A DNA stretch of 64,000 bases from Nonomuraea longispora (GCF_004348345.1 NZ_SMJZ01000006.1:1-64000); one strand, 5' to 3'. Counted from the stretch's first letter, positions 45,124-54,695 are shown. The notes: generated by a model from the letters alone, not told the origin. Numbers and translations: made by a program.

Positions 45124-47751
45124 GTGAGTAACAGCATGAATGAGGGATCGGCGCGCCAAGGCAGGCGCCGTCGCTCCAGCTCATCCCGTTCTGTGCCCCA
45201 AGGTTCCTCTCGCCAGACCGGCGGATCCGGCTGGGGCGAGGCGCCGGAGCCCCGACGTGCCGAAGCGGCGTACGAGCAGACCGGGGCCATGGCCGCACAG
45301 CCGTACGACGAGCCTCCCAGACGCGCCGACCCGGCGGATGAGCGCGGCGACCAGCCGCCGCCGCGCTCTCGTTCGCGCTCGGAGTCGCGCACGCTCAGTA
45401 ACCAGGAGACGATGGCCAGCGACATGCCGCGGCGCTCGCGCAGAAGAGGCCAGGGCGGGCCGCCAGGTCCCCCGGAGCCACCTGTGAAGAAGGGCGGCGG
45501 CGGTGGCCGCCGTGGCTGGCGCAGGTTCGTGCCGAGCTGGAAGATCGTCGTCGCCGGCGTCGTGGTGCTCACGGCGGGCATGTTCGGCATGATCATGGTG
45601 GCGTACGCCAACGTGCCGGTGCCGACGACCGTGCAGGCCGAGGCGACCGCGCAGCAGAGCACCATCTACTACAACGACGGCAAGACCGAGATCGCCAGGC
45701 TCGGCATGCCGCGCAAGAGCGTCGAGATCAACCAGATGGCCGACAGTGTCAAGGACGCCGCGATCGCCATCGAGAACGACACGTTCTACGAGGACTCCGG
45801 CATCTCCTTCTCCGGCATGGCCCGTTCGGTGTGGATGACCGCGACCGGGCAGCAGCTGCAGGGCGCCTCGACCATCACCCAGCAGATGGCCCGCGGTTAC
45901 TACGACGGCCTCAGCCAGGAAGTGTCCATCGAACGTAAGATCAAGGAGATCTTCGTCGCGGTCAAGCTCGACGACACGCTGACCAAGGACGAGATCCTGC
46001 GCAACTACCTCAACACCGTCAACTTCGGCCGCGCGTACGGCGTGGAGGCCGCCGCGCAGGCCTACTTCGGCAAGAGGATGACCGCCGCTAAGTTGTCCCC
46101 CGAGCAGGGCGCCTACCTCGCCGCGCGGATCCAGCAGCCGGCCTGGGAGCCCGACGCCCCAGGGCTGAAATATCGTTTCAACCAGACCGTCAAGAGGATG
46201 GCCGAGCTCTGGCCCGAGAAATACGGCCAGCTCCCGCAGCCCGCGAAGTTCCCCAAGACGCGGAAAACCACCACCAGCAACTCCCTGGGCGGTGACCGGG
46301 GCTACATGGTCAAGCAGGTGCTCAACGAGCTGGAGTCGCGCGGCCTGACCCGCGACGAGGTCGAGAGCGGCGGCTACAAGATCGTCTCCACCTTCGACAG
46401 GAAACTGATGAAGGCCGCCCGGCAGGCGATGAAGACCACGATGCAGGGCATGTCGAAGGAGTTCCACGGCGGCCTGGCCGCGGTCAACCCGAAGAACGGC
46501 CGCGTCCTCGCCTTCTACGGCGGCGACAACTACATCAACGACCCGTGGAACGAAGCCTTCGAGTCGAAGAAGCAGGCCGCGTCGGCGTTCAAGCCGTACG
46601 TGCTGGCCGCCTGGCTGCAGGCCGGCTACTCGCTCAGCAGCTACGTGCCGGGCAACGAGACCGTGCCGAAGGAGCTCCCCGGCCAGCAGAAGGGCGGCAT
46701 CACCAACAGCCACAACGTCGGCAGGGCCGTCGACGTGGTCAAGGCGACGGCCCAGTCGGTCAACACCGCCTTCGTCTCCATGGCGTTCGCGCTGCCCAAC
46801 CGGCTCGACGACGTGAAGAACCTCGTCGTGGCGGCCGGGTTCAACGAACAGGACATGACCAAGGACATCCAGGAGCACCACTACCAGTTCGCCATCGGCA
46901 GCGCCCCGGTGACGCCGGTCGAGCAGGCCGCCGGCTACTCCATCTTCGCCAACGCCGGGAAATACACCCGCTACCACGTCGTGCAGAAGGTCGAGCAGAA
47001 CGGCCAGGTCGCCTACCCGGAGCAGCAGCTCTCCAAGTCGGTCATCGACCCCGGCGTGGCCGCCGACTCCACCGTCGCCATGGCGCAGGTGCTGCGCAAC
47101 GGCACCGCGGCGGGCAAGGGCCTCGGCAACCGGCCGGCCGCCGGCAAGACCGGCACCAACAACGACGAGAACGGCGCCTGGTTCGTCGGCTACACGCCGC
47201 AGATCTCCACCGCCGTCGGATTCTACCGCGAGCAGTGCAGGACAGAAAACGGCAAGGTCGTCCCGCCGCTCCACTCCAACTGCCCCATCACGCCCAAGGG
47301 CAAGGCGAGCAAGAAGTACAACCTCAACAACCCGTACACCAGGCCGTTCGAAGTGTCCCTGGGCTTCGAGGGCGCGGGCCCGCCCACGATCGCCTGGCAG
47401 CGGTTCATGCTGGCCGCGCACGAGGGCAAGCCGGTCGAGCAGTTCCCCGAGAGGGCGGAGATCGGCACGCCGGAGAACATCGTGCCCAGCCCGAGCCCCA
47501 CGCCGACGAAGACGCCGGAGAACCCGTTCGACGACGGCGAGAACCCCTTCGACGACGAGACCGGCGACGACCCCGACTGCCTCATCGGCTGTGACGGCGA
47601 CACCGGCGACGAGCCCACCACCGACGATCCGCCGCCGGCCGACGACGGGTTCCCCGAGGCCGACGACCCGGACGTCGCGGGCGGCGAGACCGGGACCGAC
47701 ACGCGAGCCGGAGGGCCCGGGCCGGTCAACGGCAGGCTCGAGGACCAATGA
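45124..47751 (+). CDS. Bifunctional penicillin-binding protein (transglycosylase and transpeptidase)
   Basis: The protein has about 875 residues from a GTG at 45124 after GAGG; an ATG at 45136 is an alternative. A disordered Arg/Ser/Pro-rich cytoplasmic part of about 130 residues leads to one membrane helix (IVVAGVVVLTAGMFGMIMVA). The GT51 domain has ENDTFYEDSG and QGASTITQQMARGYY. The transpeptidase has SAFK (the SxxK serine, about residue 485), SVN and KTGT. The C-terminal tail is acidic, Pro- and Thr-rich. It builds peptidoglycan strands and crosslinks them. It overlaps the next gene by four bases. Confidence 0.95.
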   Translation: MSNSMNEGSARQGRRRRSSSSRSVPQGSSRQTGGSGWGEAPEPRRAEAAYEQTGAMAAQPYDEPPRRADPADERGDQPPPRSRSRSESRTLSNQETMASDMPRRSRRRGQGGPPGPPEPPVKKGGGGGRRGWRRFVPSWKIVVAGVVVLTAGMFGMIMVAYANVPVPTTVQAEATAQQSTIYYNDGKTEIARLGMPRKSVEINQMADSVKDAAIAIENDTFYEDSGISFSGMARSVWMTATGQQLQGASTITQQMARGYYDGLSQEVSIERKIKEIFVAVKLDDTLTKDEILRNYLNTVNFGRAYGVEAAAQAYFGKRMTAAKLSPEQGAYLAARIQQPAWEPDAPGLKYRFNQTVKRMAELWPEKYGQLPQPAKFPKTRKTTTSNSLGGDRGYMVKQVLNELESRGLTRDEVESGGYKIVSTFDRKLMKAARQAMKTTMQGMSKEFHGGLAAVNPKNGRVLAFYGGDNYINDPWNEAFESKKQAASAFKPYVLAAWLQAGYSLSSYVPGNETVPKELPGQQKGGITNSHNVGRAVDVVKATAQSVNTAFVSMAFALPNRLDDVKNLVVAAGFNEQDMTKDIQEHHYQFAIGSAPVTPVEQAAGYSIFANAGKYTRYHVVQKVEQNGQVAYPEQQLSKSVIDPGVAADSTVAMAQVLRNGTAAGKGLGNRPAAGKTGTNNDENGAWFVGYTPQISTAVGFYREQCRTENGKVVPPLHSNCPITPKGKASKKYNLNNPYTRPFEVSLGFEGAGPPTIAWQRFMLAAHEGKPVEQFPERAEIGTPENIVPSPSPTPTKTPENPFDDGENPFDDETGDDPDCLIGCDGDTGDEPTTDDPPPADDGFPEADDPDVAGGETGTDTRAGGPGPVNGRLEDQ

Positions 47752-49070
47752 CGACCACGGAGGTGCGCGTGCCGCTGGCGGCGCGCGCCATTCCGTTCCT
47801 CCCCTTGGGGCTGTTCGCGGCTCTGGGGGCGTCCCTCGCATACGTCGTGCGGCTGCCGTGCCGCACCGGCGGCTGGAACGACCAGATCTCGACGTACACC
47901 AACTTCTGCTACACCGACATCTACCCGCTCTACTTCGACAGGCAGCTGGCCACCGAGAACCCCTACTTCGCCGCGGTGCCGTTCGACAAGCAGGTCGAAT
48001 ACCCGGTGGTGCTGGGCGAGGTCATGCAGGTGTTCAGCTGGATCGCCCGGTGGCTGGAGCCCGACCAGGTCGCGCAGGCGGTCAGGTTCTACGACCTGAC
48101 GGTCATCCTGCTCGGCCTGTCCCTCGTGGCCGGCGTGCTGCTGATGGCCGCGGTGGCCGGGCCCACGCGTCGGTGGGACGCGCTCTGGTACGCCGTCGCG
48201 CCCGCCGTGGTGCTGGCCGCGTACATCAACTGGGACCTCATCGCCGGCGCGTTGTCCATGGGCATGCTGCTGGCCTGGGCGCGCAAGCGGCAGGTGCTGG
48301 CCGGGGTGCTGCTCGGGCTGGCGATCGCCACGAAGTTCTATCCGCTGATGTTCGTGGGCGCGTTGTTCCTGCTCACCTGGCGTACGGCGCGATGGCGGCC
48401 GTTCCTGGTCACCATGGGCTCGGCCGCCGGCGCGTGGCTCGTGGTCAACGTGCCGTTCATGGTCTTCGCGTGGGACGGCTGGCGTCGCTTCTACGTTTTC
48501 TCCCAGGAGCGCGGCGTCGACTGGGGCTCGCCGTGGTTGTTCTTCCAGAACAAGGGCTGGCCGGTCCTGGGTGAGGCCGACGTGAGCACGCTCGGCATGG
48601 CCTCGCTGGCCGTCCTGTGCTTCGGCATCGCCGTGCTCACGCTGGCCGCGCCGCGCAGGCCGAGGCTCGCGCAGATCTGCTTCCTGGCGCTGGCCGCGTT
48701 CATGATGACGAATAAGGTGTGGTCGCCGCAGTTCGTGCTCTGGCTGGTGCCGTTCGCCGTGCTGGCCAGGCCCAACTGGAAGCCGCTGGCGCTGTGGCAG
48801 CTCGCGGAGGTGTGGTATTTCGTCGCCATCTGGCTCTACCTGCTCGCGCAGCCGCCGCTCAGCAGGGACGACCTGGGCATCGGCGACGACACATACTTCA
48901 CCGCCGTCTGGGGGCGGGTCATCACGATCGGCATCATGATGGCGTTCGTGGTGCGCGACATCCTGCGCCCCGGCAAGGACGTCGTGCGGCAGGCCGGGAT
49001 CGACGACCAGGCGGGCGGCGTGTTCGCCGACGCGCGTGACCGCTTCACCCTGGCCTCCCTCACGCGATGA
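47748..49070 (+). CDS. GT87-like polyprenol-phosphate-dependent glycosyltransferase
   Basis: The 440-residue membrane protein has about 10-11 helices. It belongs to the GT-C fold family with DUF2029/GT87, which includes mycobacterial mannosyltransferases. The long first loop (RTGGWNDQISTYTNFCYTD), AAYINWDLIAGALSMGMLLA and IATKFYPLMFVGA are typical. It overlaps both the penicillin-binding protein gene and the next gene by ATGA, so the three are made together. The acceptor is unknown; a role in wall glycans or protein glycosylation is an inference. Confidence 0.85.
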   Translation: MTTTEVRVPLAARAIPFLPLGLFAALGASLAYVVRLPCRTGGWNDQISTYTNFCYTDIYPLYFDRQLATENPYFAAVPFDKQVEYPVVLGEVMQVFSWIARWLEPDQVAQAVRFYDLTVILLGLSLVAGVLLMAAVAGPTRRWDALWYAVAPAVVLAAYINWDLIAGALSMGMLLAWARKRQVLAGVLLGLAIATKFYPLMFVGALFLLTWRTARWRPFLVTMGSAAGAWLVVNVPFMVFAWDGWRRFYVFSQERGVDWGSPWLFFQNKGWPVLGEADVSTLGMASLAVLCFGIAVLTLAAPRRPRLAQICFLALAAFMMTNKVWSPQFVLWLVPFAVLARPNWKPLALWQLAEVWYFVAIWLYLLAQPPLSRDDLGIGDDTYFTAVWGRVITIGIMMAFVVRDILRPGKDVVRQAGIDDQAGGVFADARDRFTLASLTR

Positions 49071-50131
49071 TCACGCGCTCGTCCGGCCGGGACGCGCTGC
49101 TGCTCTGGTGCGGCTCGCGGGCGGGGCTGCTGCTGGCGACCGTGCTCGGCGTGGCGCTGGGCGAATATCTGGACAAGTGGCGCAAGTGGGATGCCACGCT
49201 GTTCATCACGATCGCCCAGTACGGCTACGACGGCGAGCCCGGCAGACCGGTGGACGAGGGGCTGCCCGCGTTCTTCCCCGGCCTGCCCGCGGCGCTGCGC
49301 ATGGTTTACCTGGTCGTACCCGACTGGGCGGCGGCCGGACTGCTGGTCTCGCTGGCCGCCGGGGCGGTCGCCATGATGGCGCTGGCCCGGCTGACCGAGT
49401 TCGAGGGCGCCTCCGGCTGGATGGCGGTGCTGGCGCTGCTGCTCTTCCCGATGGCGGTGTTCCTGGCCGCGGGCTACAGCGAGTCGCTCTTCCTGGCCTT
49501 CGCCATCCCCGCGTGGCTGGCCGCCAGGCAGGGGCGCTGGCCGGCGGCCGCGCTGCTGGCCGCGGGCGCCTCCTGCGTGCGGATCACCGGGTTGTTCCTG
49601 GCGGTCGCGCTCGTCGTGGAGTTCGGCGCGAGGAGGGAGTCGCCGCACCGGGCCGGGTGGCTGGTGGTGCCGTTCGCCCCGCTGGTGGCGTACTCGTCGT
49701 ACCACTACAGCAGGACGGGCGACTGGCTGGCCTGGAAGCACGCGCAGGAGGCCGGCTGGGGGCGCGACTTCGTGTGGCCGTGGGAGGCGTGGCAGACGAC
49801 CTGGCACTCCGCGATGGGCGCCGACGACTTCGCGGTGGCCTTCAGGATGGAGATCGTGGGGGCCGTGGTGGCCGTGGCCGCGCTGGTCTGGCTGGCCGTG
49901 CTGCGCCGGTGGAGCGAGCTCGTCTACACGGGGGCGCAGGCGGCGGCGCTGATGACGTCGGCGTACTACCTGTCGATCCCGCGCTCGCTGCTGCTGTGGT
50001 TTCCGGTGTGGGTGCTGGTCGCCAAGGTCATGACCAGGAAGGCGTGGGTGCTGGCGCTCTATGCCCTGATCTCGGGGCCGCTCATGCTGGTCAACACCGC
50101 CCGCTTCCTCGACGGCGCGTGGGCGGGCTGA
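49067..50131 (+). CDS. PIG-V-like GT-C mannosyltransferase
   Basis: The 354-residue protein has about eight membrane helices. KWDATLFITIAQYGYDG, PAFFPGLPAALRM, AGYSESLFLAFAIPAWLAAR and GASCVRITGLF match the pattern of PIG-V and related bacterial GT-C enzymes that use dolichol- or polyprenol-phosphate mannose. It is translationally coupled to the GT87-like gene. In Streptomyces similar proteins near this site are called integral membrane proteins without assigned function. Confidence 0.82.
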   Translation: MITRSSGRDALLLWCGSRAGLLLATVLGVALGEYLDKWRKWDATLFITIAQYGYDGEPGRPVDEGLPAFFPGLPAALRMVYLVVPDWAAAGLLVSLAAGAVAMMALARLTEFEGASGWMAVLALLLFPMAVFLAAGYSESLFLAFAIPAWLAARQGRWPAAALLAAGASCVRITGLFLAVALVVEFGARRESPHRAGWLVVPFAPLVAYSSYHYSRTGDWLAWKHAQEAGWGRDFVWPWEAWQTTWHSAMGADDFAVAFRMEIVGAVVAVAALVWLAVLRRWSELVYTGAQAAALMTSAYYLSIPRSLLLWFPVWVLVAKVMTRKAWVLALYALISGPLMLVNTARFLDGAWAG

Positions 50132-50203
50132 GTCGCGGGCGTGGGCGGGTCGATCGGGGGATGATCTCTCTACCCCCTTTCTTTCCTCGGTAATCCAGGG
50201 AAG

Positions 50204-50212
50204 TTATCCACA
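50204..50212. promoter_or_regulatory. Isolated perfect DnaA box
   Basis: TTATCCACA lies in the 96-base gap between the PIG-V-like gene and the convergent endonuclease IV gene, 16 bases from the latter's stop. No other box is near it. Confidence 0.5.
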
Positions 50213-50227
50213 GCCTGTGTGTATTCG

Positions 50228-50971
50228 CTAGAGGTTCTTCCTCAGGAAGGCAATGTCGTCGGCCTGGCCCTCGGCCGGCGTCTCCACCACGACCGGCGCA
50301 CCGGCCGCCCGGCAGACCGCCAGGATCAGCTCGGGGTCGATCGTTCCCTTGCCCAGGTTGGCGTGGCGGTCGGCGCCCGAGTCGAAGGCGTCGCGGGAGT
50401 CGTTGCAGTGCACCAGGTCGATCCGGCCGGTGATGGCCTTGACCCGGTCGACCAGGTCGACCAGCTCTTCGCCTCCCGCGTGCGCGTGGCAGGTGTCGAG
50501 GCAGAAACCCACGTCGAACCCGTCGAGCGCCTCCCACAGCCGGGCGATGCGCTCAAGCTTGCGGGCCATCGCGTTGCCGCCGCCCGCGGTGTTCTCGATC
50601 AGCACGGGGATGGGGCACTCCATGCGCTCGAACACCTTGCGCCAGTTGTCGAACCCGGTCTGCGGGTCGTCGTCCTTGCCGACGTGACCGCCGTGCACGA
50701 TCAGGCCCTTGGCCCCGAGGCCGGCGGCCGCCGTCAGGTGCTGCTGCAGCAGCTTGCGGCTCGGGATCCTGATGCGGTTGTTGGTGGTGGCCACGTTGAC
50801 GAGGTAGGGGGCGTGGATGTAGATGTCGACGCCCTCCACAGGTTCGGCGGGCAGCACGGGCTTCTTGTAGCCCTGGGGATCGCCGAGGAAGAACTGCACC
50901 ACCTCGGCCCCCACCTCCTCGGCGTGAGCGGCCGGGTCGTCCTGGTCGACGTGAGCTCCGATGCGCACCAT
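50228..50971 (-). CDS. Endonuclease IV family TIM-barrel protein
   Basis: The 247-residue protein resembles deoxyribonuclease IV, which cuts DNA at abasic sites. The zinc-ligand motifs are in order: YIHAPYLVN, VHGGHVG, LIENTAGGG, CLDTCHAHAGG, LVHCNDS, SGADRHANLGKG and VVETP. It is shorter than E. coli Nfo (285 residues), as are many actinomycete members. It stands alone, convergent with the glycosyltransferase operon. Confidence 0.9.
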   Translation of the reverse strand: MVRIGAHVDQDDPAAHAEEVGAEVVQFFLGDPQGYKKPVLPAEPVEGVDIYIHAPYLVNVATTNNRIRIPSRKLLQQHLTAAAGLGAKGLIVHGGHVGKDDDPQTGFDNWRKVFERMECPIPVLIENTAGGGNAMARKLERIARLWEALDGFDVGFCLDTCHAHAGGEELVDLVDRVKAITGRIDLVHCNDSRDAFDSGADRHANLGKGTIDPELILAVCRAAGAPVVVETPAEGQADDIAFLRKNL

Positions 50972-51043
50972 GTCACCGAGCTTATCCGTTTGGCCGGGGC
51001 ACGCCGGGGAAGTCGCCAGGCACCCCCGACCCGAGGAGAAACC

Positions 51044-51223
51044 ATGAGCCGCTGGCGCTTACGAGCGCTGATCATCGTGATCTACGTGGTCATCGGCATC
51101 TACGTCGCGTGGGTTCACGACTACATCACGCCAGGACTCCTCAGGGACCTCGCCGAGGCGCTGCTCTCCGTCTTCCTCTGGTTCCTCGTGCTGCTCGGGA
51201 TAGACCTGCACGTCAGCGGATGA
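51044..51223 (+). CDS. Small two-helix membrane protein
   Basis: This 59-residue protein starts at an ATG with GAGGAGA at 51033-51039. It has a basic N-terminus (SRWRLR), one helix (LIIVIYVVIGIYVAWV), a short loop with YITPGLLRDL, and a second helix (LLSVFLWFLVLLGI). Both ends should face the cytoplasm by the positive-inside rule. I know no function; comparable short genes occur near rpsF in related genomes. Confidence 0.72.
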   Translation: MSRWRLRALIIVIYVVIGIYVAWVHDYITPGLLRDLAEALLSVFLWFLVLLGIDLHVSG

Positions 51224-51268
51224 GCTCCGTACGGGCTCGGCGCCAGGCGCGTACGCCGGGGTCCTCGC

Positions 51269-51595
51269 TCACGGATGGGGAAGGAAACCGCCGTGCGCGA
51301 TGCCCAGTGCGGCGCCGATGAACGCCCCCACGAGACCGACGACGTTGAGCGTGCGCTGCGGCGTGGTCGCCGAGATGTACTGGGAGTAGAGACCGACGCC
51401 GAACCCCAGCGTTCCGACCCAGGACGCGATCATGTGCGCGGAGTCCCAGAACGTCGCGACGAACGCCACCACACCGCACACCAGCGTGACGACGGCCAGT
51501 GTGTTCTCCACTGGGTGCGAACGTCCGTCGGTGTTGAGCCTGAGACGGAACCGCTCCTGTTCGGAGGGCTGAAGCACGTGCGGCACAACCACCAC
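51269..51595 (-). CDS. Small conserved membrane protein
   Basis: The 108-residue protein starts with GTG after a GAGGGGG site. A polar N-terminal third with an arginine-rich segment precedes three hydrophobic helices (NTLAVVTLVCGVVAFVATFW, then WVGTLGFGVGLYSQYI and NVVGLVGAFIGAALGIA). Such proteins are conserved in Streptosporangiales and Streptomyces between the endonuclease IV and rpsF regions, as far as I recall. Function is unknown. It diverges from rpsF. Confidence 0.78.
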   Translation of the reverse strand: MVVVPHVLQPSEQERFRLRLNTDGRSHPVENTLAVVTLVCGVVAFVATFWDSAHMIASWVGTLGFGVGLYSQYISATTPQRTLNVVGLVGAFIGAALGIAHGGFLPHP

Positions 51596-51776
51596 CCCCT
51601 CGCTTTCCTAAAGGCTTTCCCACCTTGTCGAGGCTGGTAACCTTGGGCACGCTGCGTTGTGATGGTTGATCCATCGGTCCGGGCGCCGAAAGGGGCGCCA
51701 GGGCTCAGACGTCAGCGTCCTCCTGTCACGGCAGAGTGTCGTGACCGCAAGAGTCCAGAGGAGGTTGGAGTCCCGC

Positions 51777-52067
51777 ATGCGTCGTTACGAAGTAATGGTC
51801 ATTCTGGACCCTTCGCTCGATGAGCGCACCGTCGCGCCGTCCCTCGACCAGTTCCTCACCGTGGTCCGCAACGACGGCGGCACCGTGGAGAAGGTCGACG
51901 TCTGGGGCCGTCGCCGTCTCGCCTACGACATCGACAAGAAGTCCGAAGGCATCTACGCCGTCATCGACCTGGCCGCGGAGCCCGCGACGGTCAAGGAGCT
52001 CGACCGGCAGATGAACCTCAACGAGGGCATCCTCCGCACCAAGGTCCTGCGTCCGGACGTGCACTGA
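51777..52067 (+). CDS. rpsF: 30S ribosomal protein S6
   Basis: The 96-residue protein ([20 protein letters not shown] at the start) is complete. It binds the central domain of 16S rRNA with S18. The ATG is preceded by GAGGAGGTTGGAG. It leads the rpsF-ssb-rpsR-rplI operon. Confidence 0.98.
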   Translation: MRRYEVMVILDPSLDERTVAPSLDQFLTVVRNDGGTVEKVDVWGRRRLAYDIDKKSEGIYAVIDLAAEPATVKELDRQMNLNEGILRTKVLRPDVH

Positions 52068-52155
52068 GCAAGCTCGTTGCCCGGAATTCTGTCGGGCGGC
52101 GACCGTAGTCTGAGCGAAACCCAAGCGAAGGCGTGCAGGAAGGCGAGCGCTAGCC

Positions 52156-52710
52156 ATGGCAGCAGGCGACACCGTAATCACCCTTGTCGGCAACCTTGTC
52201 GACGACCCGGAGCTGCGCTTCACCCCCACGGGGCAAGCGGTGGCTCGATTCCGCATCGCATCCACTCCGCGGTATATGGACCGCCAGACCAACGAGTGGA
52301 AAGACGGCGAGAGCCTCTTCCTGACCTGCAACGTGTGGCGGCAGGCGGCGGAGAACGCCGCCGAGAGCCTCCAGCGCGGCATGCGGGTCATCGTTCAGGG
52401 GCGGCTCAAGCAGCGGTCCTACGAGACCAAGGAAGGCGAGAAGCGCACGGTCTACGAGGTCGAGGTCGACGAGGTCGGCCCGTCCCTGCGCAACGCCACC
52501 GCCAAGGTCAACCGCACCTCCCGCCAGGGTGGTGGCGGCGGCTTCGGCGGCCCGGCCGACGACCCGTGGGCCTCCGCGACGCCCGCCCCGCCCCAGGGCG
52601 GCGGTGGTGGCGGCTTCGGCGGTGGAGGCGGCGGCCAGCAGGGCGGCCAGCAGGGCGGCGGCGGCTTCGGCGGCGGCGGCAACGACTTCAGCGACGAACC
52701 GCCTTTCTAA
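52156..52710 (+). CDS. ssb: Single-stranded DNA-binding protein
   Basis: The 184-residue protein has an N-terminal OB fold (about residues 1-110, with [19 protein letters not shown] and [12 protein letters not shown]-like strands) and a glycine/glutamine-rich linker. The acidic tip DFSDEPPF recruits replication and repair partners. Its place between rpsF and rpsR marks it as the main replicative SSB. The gene starts with ATG 88 bases after rpsF. Confidence 0.97.
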   Translation: MAAGDTVITLVGNLVDDPELRFTPTGQAVARFRIASTPRYMDRQTNEWKDGESLFLTCNVWRQAAENAAESLQRGMRVIVQGRLKQRSYETKEGEKRTVYEVEVDEVGPSLRNATAKVNRTSRQGGGGGFGGPADDPWASATPAPPQGGGGGGFGGGGGGQQGGQQGGGGFGGGGNDFSDEPPF

Positions 52711-52782
52711 CACGTGAAGATCCGCGCAAGCGGATGACTGTCCATTCCCGCCCTGGTGCGGGGCTCTGAGAGGAGCACCACG

Positions 52783-53019
52783 ATGGCCAAGCCGGCACTG
52801 CGCAAGCCCAAGAAGAAGGTTTGCCTGTTCTGCCACGACAAGATCTCCTACGTCGACTACAAGGACACGGCGCTGCTGCGGAAGTTCATCTCCGACCGCG
52901 GCAAGATCCGTGCCCGCCGGGTGACGGGCAACTGCACCCAGCACCAGCGCGACGTGGCGACCGCGATCAAGAACGCCCGTGAGGTGGCCCTGCTGCCTTA
53001 CACGAGCACGGCGCGCTAA
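52783..53019 (+). CDS. rpsR: 30S ribosomal protein S18, zinc-binding form
   Basis: The 78-residue protein keeps CLFC near the N-terminus and a further cysteine and histidine in GNCTQHQRD, the pattern of the zinc-binding (C+) type. Actinomycetes often carry a second, zinc-free S18 under Zur control elsewhere. The start is an ATG after AGAGGAG. Confidence 0.97.
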   Translation: MAKPALRKPKKKVCLFCHDKISYVDYKDTALLRKFISDRGKIRARRVTGNCTQHQRDVATAIKNAREVALLPYTSTAR

Positions 53020-53033
53020 GGAGGCATGTCGAC

Positions 53034-53480
53034 ATGAAGCTCATCCTCACCAACGAGGTCTCCGGCCTCGGCACCCCTGGCGACGTCGTCGAGGTGAAGG
53101 ACGGCTACGGCCGCAACTACCTCATCCCGCGCGGCTACGCCATGCGCTGGACGCGCGGCGCCGAGAAGCAGATCGAGACCATCAGGAAGGCCCGCGACGC
53201 TCGCGAGATCCGCGACCTCGGCACCGCCAAGGAGGTCGCCGGCCAGCTCGGCGCCCTGCGTGTGCGCCTGGCCACCCGCGCCGGCGAGTCCGGCCGGCTG
53301 TTCGGCTCGATCACCACGGGCGACATCGCCGACGCCGTCAAGGCCGCCGGCGGCCCGATCATCGACCGCCGCCGCATCGAGATCGTCAACCCGATCAAGA
53401 GCGTCGGCTCCCACAAGGTCACCGTCAAGCTGCACCCTGAGGTGTCCGCTGCGATCGACGTCGAGGTCGTCGCAGGCTGA
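53034..53480 (+). CDS. rplI: 50S ribosomal protein L9
   Basis: The 148-residue protein is complete, with the N-terminal rRNA-binding domain ([20 protein letters not shown], then [13 protein letters not shown]), a long central helix and a C-terminal domain. It starts 14 bases after rpsR with AAGGAGG and ends the operon. Confidence 0.98.
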   Translation: MKLILTNEVSGLGTPGDVVEVKDGYGRNYLIPRGYAMRWTRGAEKQIETIRKARDAREIRDLGTAKEVAGQLGALRVRLATRAGESGRLFGSITTGDIADAVKAAGGPIIDRRRIEIVNPIKSVGSHKVTVKLHPEVSAAIDVEVVAG

Positions 53481-53491
53481 CCTGTGCGAGA

Positions 53492-53520
53492 AAAGCCCCC
53501 GCCTCGTGCGGGGGCTTTTT
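53492..53520 (+). terminator. Rho-independent terminator after rplI
   Basis: AAAGCCCCCGC pairs with GCGGGGGCTTT around CTCGT and is followed by a T-run, 11 bases past the rplI stop. It is the most textbook terminator in the window. Confidence 0.95.
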
Positions 53521-53592
53521 TCTGTCTCCGCGTGCGGCGTGCTGTCTCCGTCTGTTGCGCTGACTCTTCTGTGTGCTGAGCAGGCTCGCCCT

Positions 53593-54303
53593 TCACCAGC
53601 TCAGCAGCTTCGAACGGCCGGTTGGGGCTGGCAGCCGCTCCCGCAGCACCTGCGCGCCCATCGGGAGCAGCGCCACGCAGAGCAGGCCGGTGACCAGCAC
53701 ATCAGGGATTGAGGCGCCTTTCAGCACACCCATCCAGGTGCCTCCCGCCAACAACACCATCAAGGAGCGGGCGGTGCCGAAGACGCCCGAGCGCCAGGCA
53801 GCGATGGCCAGCAGGAGCGAGCCGGCGTACTGGCCGACCGAGGCCCAGACAGGTACGCGCCACGGCCCGTAGGAGATGTCGACGTACTCCTTCATAGTCG
53901 CATGTGTCGCCTGGTCCAGCCCGAGCACCTCGGTGAGCTGGAAGGCTGTCTGGTCGGCACCGGCGAAGTACAGCCGGGCGAAAAGCCCGACGACCAGCAG
54001 AGCGGCGCCCCAGAAGGCGAGCTCGCCGCCCACGCATCCAGCCAAGGCGATGAAAGCGGGGAAGAGCAGCACCGCCCCCAGCGCGAAGACCGCGTAGGAG
54101 AGGGTGAGTAGAGCGGGTTCTGAGGTATAGGCGAGTAACTGACCGTAGGCGGCGAACGGCTGCGCCTCGGCCCACGCGTGCTGCTGAGAAGTGAGAGCGG
54201 TGGCCGTGCTCACGTAACGCAGCAGGTATCCGGCGCACAGAGCCACCGGCCCCAAGATAAGCGTCACACCGCCGATCCACCGGCCGGGAAAGAACGTGTT
54301 CAT
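53593..54303 (-). CDS. Uncharacterised six-helix membrane protein
   Basis: The 236-residue protein has about six to seven hydrophobic helices, beginning WIGGVTLILGPVALCAGYLL, with a polar loop (ADQTAFQLTEVLGLDQATHA) in the middle. I do not recognise the family with confidence; it loosely resembles DUF4386-type membrane proteins. It lies alone between two convergent or divergent units, and may be lineage-specific. A start at 54303 (ATG) lacks a strong ribosome site. Confidence 0.68.
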   Translation of the reverse strand: MNTFFPGRWIGGVTLILGPVALCAGYLLRYVSTATALTSQQHAWAEAQPFAAYGQLLAYTSEPALLTLSYAVFALGAVLLFPAFIALAGCVGGELAFWGAALLVVGLFARLYFAGADQTAFQLTEVLGLDQATHATMKEYVDISYGPWRVPVWASVGQYAGSLLLAIAAWRSGVFGTARSLMVLLAGGTWMGVLKGASIPDVLVTGLLCVALLPMGAQVLRERLPAPTGRSKLLSW

Positions 54304-54695
54304 GGAGGGAGCCTGTCAAGGGCGAGCCAGGCGGAACATCCCTCGATCGTCAACCATGACCCCTGTCGAAAGTAGGGTCAGCACGCAACCGAGGCCCCGT
54401 AGGGGTGCTGTCTCCATCTGTTACGCGCCGCCGTGGTCCGCCACCCGCCGTACTTCGGTCGAGGGCCCTCCAGGGAACGGCCTCTGACCCTTCACCGGCC
54501 GAGCGCCGTAACGCGAGCCCACGTGGACCCGTCGCCGTGGTCACAACGTTGCCCATGGTCCATGGTGAGCTACTTGACCATGGTCTTGGGGGGAACGTTG
54601 GGGGTGGTTCGGGAGAGGGGCGCGGGCTGGGAGATTGGTTTGGGCAGCGTAGAATGCCCACGTTTATCTGGCACGTTCCCCCTGGAGGCTAGGCC
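54304..54695. promoter_or_regulatory. Upstream region of the amino-acid ABC operon
   Basis: This 392-base gap has no protein-like frame. CCATGG occurs at 54553, 54560 and 54578 (the first two seven bases apart), about 115 to 140 bases before the lipoprotein gene, and may be a regulator site. TGGAGG at 54682-54687 is the ribosome site of that gene. Confidence 0.45.

Noticed and set aside
45181-47841. An 886-codon open frame on the minus strand across the penicillin-binding protein gene
   Set aside because: Antisense shadow; rich in Arg, Leu, Val and His, with no recognisable domains.
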